Shown piece after piece: positions 6,117-9,135 of a stretch of 9,135 nucleotides of DNA. Position 1 is the stretch's first letter. Each line of letters begins with the position of its first letter. Position numbers and translations under genes: made by a program. Source of the stretch: an uncultured Clostridia bacterium (GTDB lineage Bacteria > Bacillota > Clostridia > Oscillospirales > Ruminococcaceae); assembly GCA_947385505.1 (NCBI GenBank), contig CANDLP010000066.1:1-9135 (forward strand), given 5' to 3'. The notes beneath the pieces are model-generated. The model was given only the letters and a program-made list of their open reading frames with translations. It made no database searches and was not told the DNA's origin.

Positions 6117-6944
6117 ATGAAACAGGAATCTGTCAAAAAAATTGATGATATTTCGGAATTTGTATTGTTAAATCAAGGAAATACTGCCGAAATCTATCTG
6201 TACGGCAACACCCAAATAGTGAAATTATTCAGGGAAGGCATGCCTTTTTTATTGATAAATAAAGAATATGAAAACGGAAAAGCGATAAATCTTGCATTAA
6301 AAAACACGCCTAAGGTGTTTGGTATGGTTTTATATAAATCACGATACGGCATTGTTTACGAACGAATAACAGGCGGCGATATGATACAAGCAATGCTTGG
6401 CAAAATATACAAAATACGGAAATATTCCAAATCTCTGGCTTTTCTTCATTCGGAAATTCACAAAACACAAATAGATTTAGGACAAAATGTAAAAGAAATG
6501 CTTTGCGAAAATATTGACTCTGTCACCGTACTAACCGATTCGGAAAAGGAAAATATCAAATCATACATAAGAATGCTTACGGATAAAAACAATTTGTGTC
6601 ATTTTGATTTTCATCCCGGAAACGTAATGATACGAAACAATACCCTGTATGTCATAGACTGGATGACGGCTTGTACGGGAGATGCGAATGCAGACGCGGC
6701 AAGAACGCTTTTGCTTTTGCGGTACGGTGAAATGAAATACGGGAATTTATTTTTGAAAACCGCGGTACAGATTTTTAAAAAGCTTATCGGAAATATTTAT
6801 TTTAAAGAGTATAAAAAATTAACAGGAATAAAAAGATACGAGACGGAACGGTGGATATTGCCGATTGCCGCGGCGCGGCTAACCGAATGGATAACCGACA
6901 GTGAAAAAAGAAAATTATTGAAGCTTGTTAAAGAAAAGCTGTAA
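6117..6944 (+). CDS. APH/choline-kinase-fold phosphotransferase of unknown substrate
   Basis: A complete 275-residue cytosolic protein of the aminoglycoside phosphotransferase (APH) superfamily, resembling the paralogous family known as TIGR02172. The N-lobe has QGNTAEIYLYG (20-30) as the nucleotide loop, IVKLF (34-38) with candidate ATP-binding Lys36, and Glu50 in KEYENGKAI as its likely salt-bridge partner. YGIVYERITG (77-86) is the hinge region. The C-lobe has the catalytic Brenner-type loop CHFDFHPGN (161-169; Asp164, Asn169), the metal-binding VIDW (179-182; Asp181), and the family-typical continuation GDANADAARTLLLL (188-201). Active-site residues look intact. The substrate may be a small-molecule hydroxyl, but nothing shows antibiotic resistance. 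It is transcribed alone from its own promoter and ends in a terminator. The gene is more AT-rich than its neighbours: three sampled 60-base lines have 16, 25 and 18 G+C, against 34 in one gatB line. Confidence 0.9.
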   Translation: MKQESVKKIDDISEFVLLNQGNTAEIYLYGNTQIVKLFREGMPFLLINKEYENGKAINLALKNTPKVFGMVLYKSRYGIVYERITGGDMIQAMLGKIYKIRKYSKSLAFLHSEIHKTQIDLGQNVKEMLCENIDSVTVLTDSEKENIKSYIRMLTDKNNLCHFDFHPGNVMIRNNTLYVIDWMTACTGDANADAARTLLLLRYGEMKYGNLFLKTAVQIFKKLIGNIYFKEYKKLTGIKRYETERWILPIAAARLTEWITDSEKRKLLKLVKEKL

Positions 6945-6980
6945 TATCTAAATAATTAAAAAACAGACTCAAATAAAATA

Positions 6981-7012
6981 CCCCACACACCTTTCAAAGT
7001 GTATGGGGTTTT
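6981..7012. terminator. Probable bidirectional intrinsic terminator between convergent genes
   Basis: CCCCA (6981-6985) pairs with TGGGG (7004-7008). The stem continues through ACA/TGT and CTTT/AAAG with one C-A mismatch and one bulged C, and TTTT follows on the plus strand (7009-7012). On the minus strand the hairpin is followed by TATTTTATTT, so it can also end the convergent gene at 7084. It lies 37 bp after the phosphotransferase stop and about 70 bp after the other stop. Confidence 0.8.
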
Positions 7013-7083
7013 CCGTTATTCGGCTTTCTTGATTTTTCGGTAAAGAAAATCACTAATTTGCTATTCAAAAAATACCATAGAAA

Positions 7084-9135
7084 TTACTTAATACCCGCCG
7101 TTCTGTAAACGAACTTTACCTGTCCGTCCATGCTCTCATGAAGTCCGGAAAAGGTATTGTATTTTTCCGAAGCGGTTTTGGTTGCTTCAATGTTGTCCAG
7201 AAATCCCTTAAGATCGCCGTCCACTGCGTTAATTATCTTTTGAACACCCTCGTCCTTAAATCTGTTCATACCGTCGGACAGTTCCTTGGAGCCATTACGA
7301 AGCTGAGTAATTCCGTCAATCAAGGCTGGAGCGCTGTCCTTAAGGGTCATAATCCCTTCGTAAAGCTGCGCCGTACCGCCGCTTAGCTGCAGTGCGCCGC
7401 CGTTCAGCGCTGATACGCCGTCTTTGAGCTGATCCGCGCCCGCTGCCGCCAGATCCACACCGGCGGTATACGCATTGAGACCTGTGTAAAATTCGTTATA
7501 GCTGTCAAGCTGTGCCAAAAGACCTTCAATGCTTGCCCTACCCGAATCTGCGGCGTTTATCTTGCTCATAACCTCGTCGGACTTCATATTTTCATCGATC
7601 ATCAGTTCGATCTGTTCCTCTGTTTTTGCGGAAACAATGCTCTTGACTTCGTCAGACTGCATCTGTGCGCTAAGACTGCGGGCAACTGTTTCCCGCGCCG
7701 TGTCGGACATCATCTGCTCTTCTATCGCCGCATTGATCTGCGCCTGCTGTTCGGCGGAAATAACACCCGCCCTGATTCCCTGCTCATAACTTTCCGAAGT
7801 AAGTCCCAATGACGATAAAACCTTTGCCGTAATATTTTCTTTTATTGCCGCTTCCACCTTAGGCGTTACTTCTGCTTTTACAGCCTCCTCAACTGCCGCC
7901 ATGATTTCGTTTTCCCTTGCTCTGACGGCCTGCTCAACCTGCCGTCTTGCCATTGCCGTTACATTGCTTTCGTCAAGATTATTAAGAACGCCTTTTAAAA
8001 CCTCGGAGTAATTCTCCGCCGTAAGATACGGAACATCAAGCCCCGCCGCCTTAAGCTCTGTGTTCGCCATTTTTAATAACGTATCAAACACCTGTCTTGA
8101 GCCTGCATTCAAAGCCGCACTGTTTTCCTTCAGGGTATTAAGACCCTGTACCAGTTCGTCGGTACCGTCCTTAAGCCGAACGGAACCGTCCGCCAGGTCG
8201 GAAACGCCGTTTTTAAGCGCCTCGGCTCCCTCTGCCAGCTTGTCAATGCCATCAATAAGTACTCCCGATTTTTCCAGCAGCTCGGACAATCCGTCATACA
8301 GTTCATCTGAGCCGTCGCAAAGTCGGTTCACCGCGCCGGTAAGCTCATCCAGCGAATCAAGTCCGCTTAAATCGGCTTTATTGCTTACATCAATATCGTT
8401 AAACGGCTCATTTGTTATTACTGTAACGGTTTCCGCAAGTTCAAAGTTGCTGACCTCAGCTGTAATTTCAAAATAATCGGGAATTTCAAGCTTTTCCTTA
8501 TCTATCCCAAGGTTTTCCTGCATACCGGGGAGAGCGTACCCTGCTATTACCGTCCTGTCGCCGTCGTTAAGCATTTTGCCGTTGATTACTTCAACATTTC
8601 TGAAATTATCGTTATCCAGTATAACTCCCGTGAGTACCGCAAAGGGGACGTACATTTCCTTTGTTTCTCCCTCTGTTACAACTGTTTCCTTTTGGTTGTT
8701 CCTAAAAGTGTATCTTACGGAAACAATGCCGTTTTTGCCCTTTATTTCTTCGGATGAAACAGTTTTTCCGTTCAAGGTATAGGAAACGTCTATCTCAACC
8801 GGAAGATTCTTTTGAAGCGTACCTGTGTAGTATATATCCCCGTTTGCGTTCCATTTGCCGTCAGTAAGCGTTTCACCGCCCTTTATGTTAACAATATCGC
8901 CGAGTTCGGTGCTGTCGTAAATCTCATCGCTGTTTAAGCTGTTTTTCAGCCAGTCGCTGACGATAATTTTTTCTGCGGAACCGTCTGCCGACGCTAAAAC
9001 GTATACGGTTTCGTCCTTAAGGTTTTTATTGGCGCTTTTTTCGGTATTTGTACTGTCTTTTTCGGTTTTTACAGTATCATTCTCCTGCGTCTGATACGTT
9101 TCGTTGTAGGAATTTGCGGCGTATACGCCTATTCC
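7084..9135 (-). CDS. Secreted/surface protein with two xxxLxxG heptad arrays, YhgE/Pip-associated type (N-terminus cut by window edge)
   Basis: The frame is open from the right window edge to the TAA at 7084-7086: 683 codons plus stop, with the true start beyond 9135. A TTG at 8773-8775 could be misread as a start, but the upstream frame encodes protein that fits the family (YVLASADGSAEKIIVSDWL, GDIYYTG). The first visible residues, GIGVYAANS, look like the end of a signal peptide. Next comes a beta-rich domain to about codon 250. Array 1 (8092-8322) has 11 heptads in register, most with LxxG (LCDG, LYDG, LIDG, LAEG, LKNG, LADG, LKDG, LVQG, LNAG). An Ala/Glu/Gln-rich helical stretch follows (about 7480-8090). 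Array 2 (7246-7452) has about 8 heptads (LKDG, LNGG, LSGG, LYEG, LIDG, LRNG, LSDG). The end, VKFVYRTAGIK, shows no membrane segment. Such heptads (TIGR03057) occur in YhgE/Pip and type VII secretion-linked proteins; function here is unknown. Confidence 0.85.
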   Translation of the reverse strand, partial: GIGVYAANSYNETYQTQENDTVKTEKDSTNTEKSANKNLKDETVYVLASADGSAEKIIVSDWLKNSLNSDEIYDSTELGDIVNIKGGETLTDGKWNANGDIYYTGTLQKNLPVEIDVSYTLNGKTVSSEEIKGKNGIVSVRYTFRNNQKETVVTEGETKEMYVPFAVLTGVILDNDNFRNVEVINGKMLNDGDRTVIAGYALPGMQENLGIDKEKLEIPDYFEITAEVSNFELAETVTVITNEPFNDIDVSNKADLSGLDSLDELTGAVNRLCDGSDELYDGLSELLEKSGVLIDGIDKLAEGAEALKNGVSDLADGSVRLKDGTDELVQGLNTLKENSAALNAGSRQVFDTLLKMANTELKAAGLDVPYLTAENYSEVLKGVLNNLDESNVTAMARRQVEQAVRARENEIMAAVEEAVKAEVTPKVEAAIKENITAKVLSSLGLTSESYEQGIRAGVISAEQQAQINAAIEEQMMSDTARETVARSLSAQMQSDEVKSIVSAKTEEQIELMIDENMKSDEVMSKINAADSGRASIEGLLAQLDSYNEFYTGLNAYTAGVDLAAAGADQLKDGVSALNGGALQLSGGTAQLYEGIMTLKDSAPALIDGITQLRNGSKELSDGMNRFKDEGVQKIINAVDGDLKGFLDNIEATKTASEKYNTFSGLHESMDGQVKFVYRTAGIK

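Noticed and set aside
6117..6944. Calling the phosphotransferase an aminoglycoside resistance gene
   Set aside because: The APH fold motifs alone do not indicate antibiotic modification. The sequence resembles the broad TIGR02172-like family rather than any named resistance enzyme I recognise.
7529..7789. Cys/Ser/Ile-rich plus-strand reading frames opposite the LxxG protein (also 8060-8476)
   Set aside because: These are the complement of regular heptad and Ala/Glu-rich codons, which produces long antisense frames by composition.

Overview
The window reads as chromosomal DNA of a low-to-moderate GC Gram-positive bacterium, most likely a gut or rumen member of the Clostridia (Oscillospiraceae/Lachnospiraceae-like). 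This is inferred from the gene families (CotH-domain surface protein with InlB-like and lamin-tail modules, YhgE/Pip-type LxxG-heptad protein, family 1 sugar-binding lipoprotein with an AraC regulator), the AGGAGG-type ribosome binding sites and sigma-A-like promoters. No rRNA, tRNA, CRISPR array, insertion sequence or phage gene was seen. Six protein genes are supported; the two at the window edges are incomplete.

Left part, all on the minus strand (read right to left from 5891 to 1): a stand-alone gatB (4455-5891); 16 bp further, a large membrane-anchored CotH-kinase-family surface protein (2072-4438); after a 194-bp gap, an AraC/XylS-family regulator (1095-1877) with its own good promoter; and after a 206-bp gap, a lipoprotein solute-binding protein of an ABC importer (1-888), cut by the window edge. 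The regulator and binding protein look like a sugar-uptake locus whose permease genes probably lie beyond position 1. gatB and the CotH gene look co-transcribed, although their known functions (tRNA-dependent amidation and extracellular surface phosphorylation/assembly) have no obvious link. gatA and gatC are not in the window.

Middle part: 5892-6116 is a divergent control region. It has two sigma-A-like promoters back to back (TTGCCA-17-TAAAAT leftward to gatB, TTGCCA-17-TATAAT rightward), separated by an AT-rich stretch with a perfect 10-bp inverted repeat. Rightward lies an AT-rich gene for an APH/choline-kinase-fold phosphotransferase (6117-6944), followed by a hairpin terminator at 6981-7012 that probably works in both directions.

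Right part: a convergent minus-strand gene runs from 7084 through the window end. It encodes a secreted or surface protein with two arrays of xxxLxxG heptads around a long Ala/Glu-rich helical stretch. A TTG at 8773-8775 is not a credible start, because the frame stays open and family-like to 9135.

I do not see a clear new biological system. The points most worth a second look are the orphan, divergent gatB paired with a CotH gene, the symmetric divergent promoter region, and the two-array LxxG protein.
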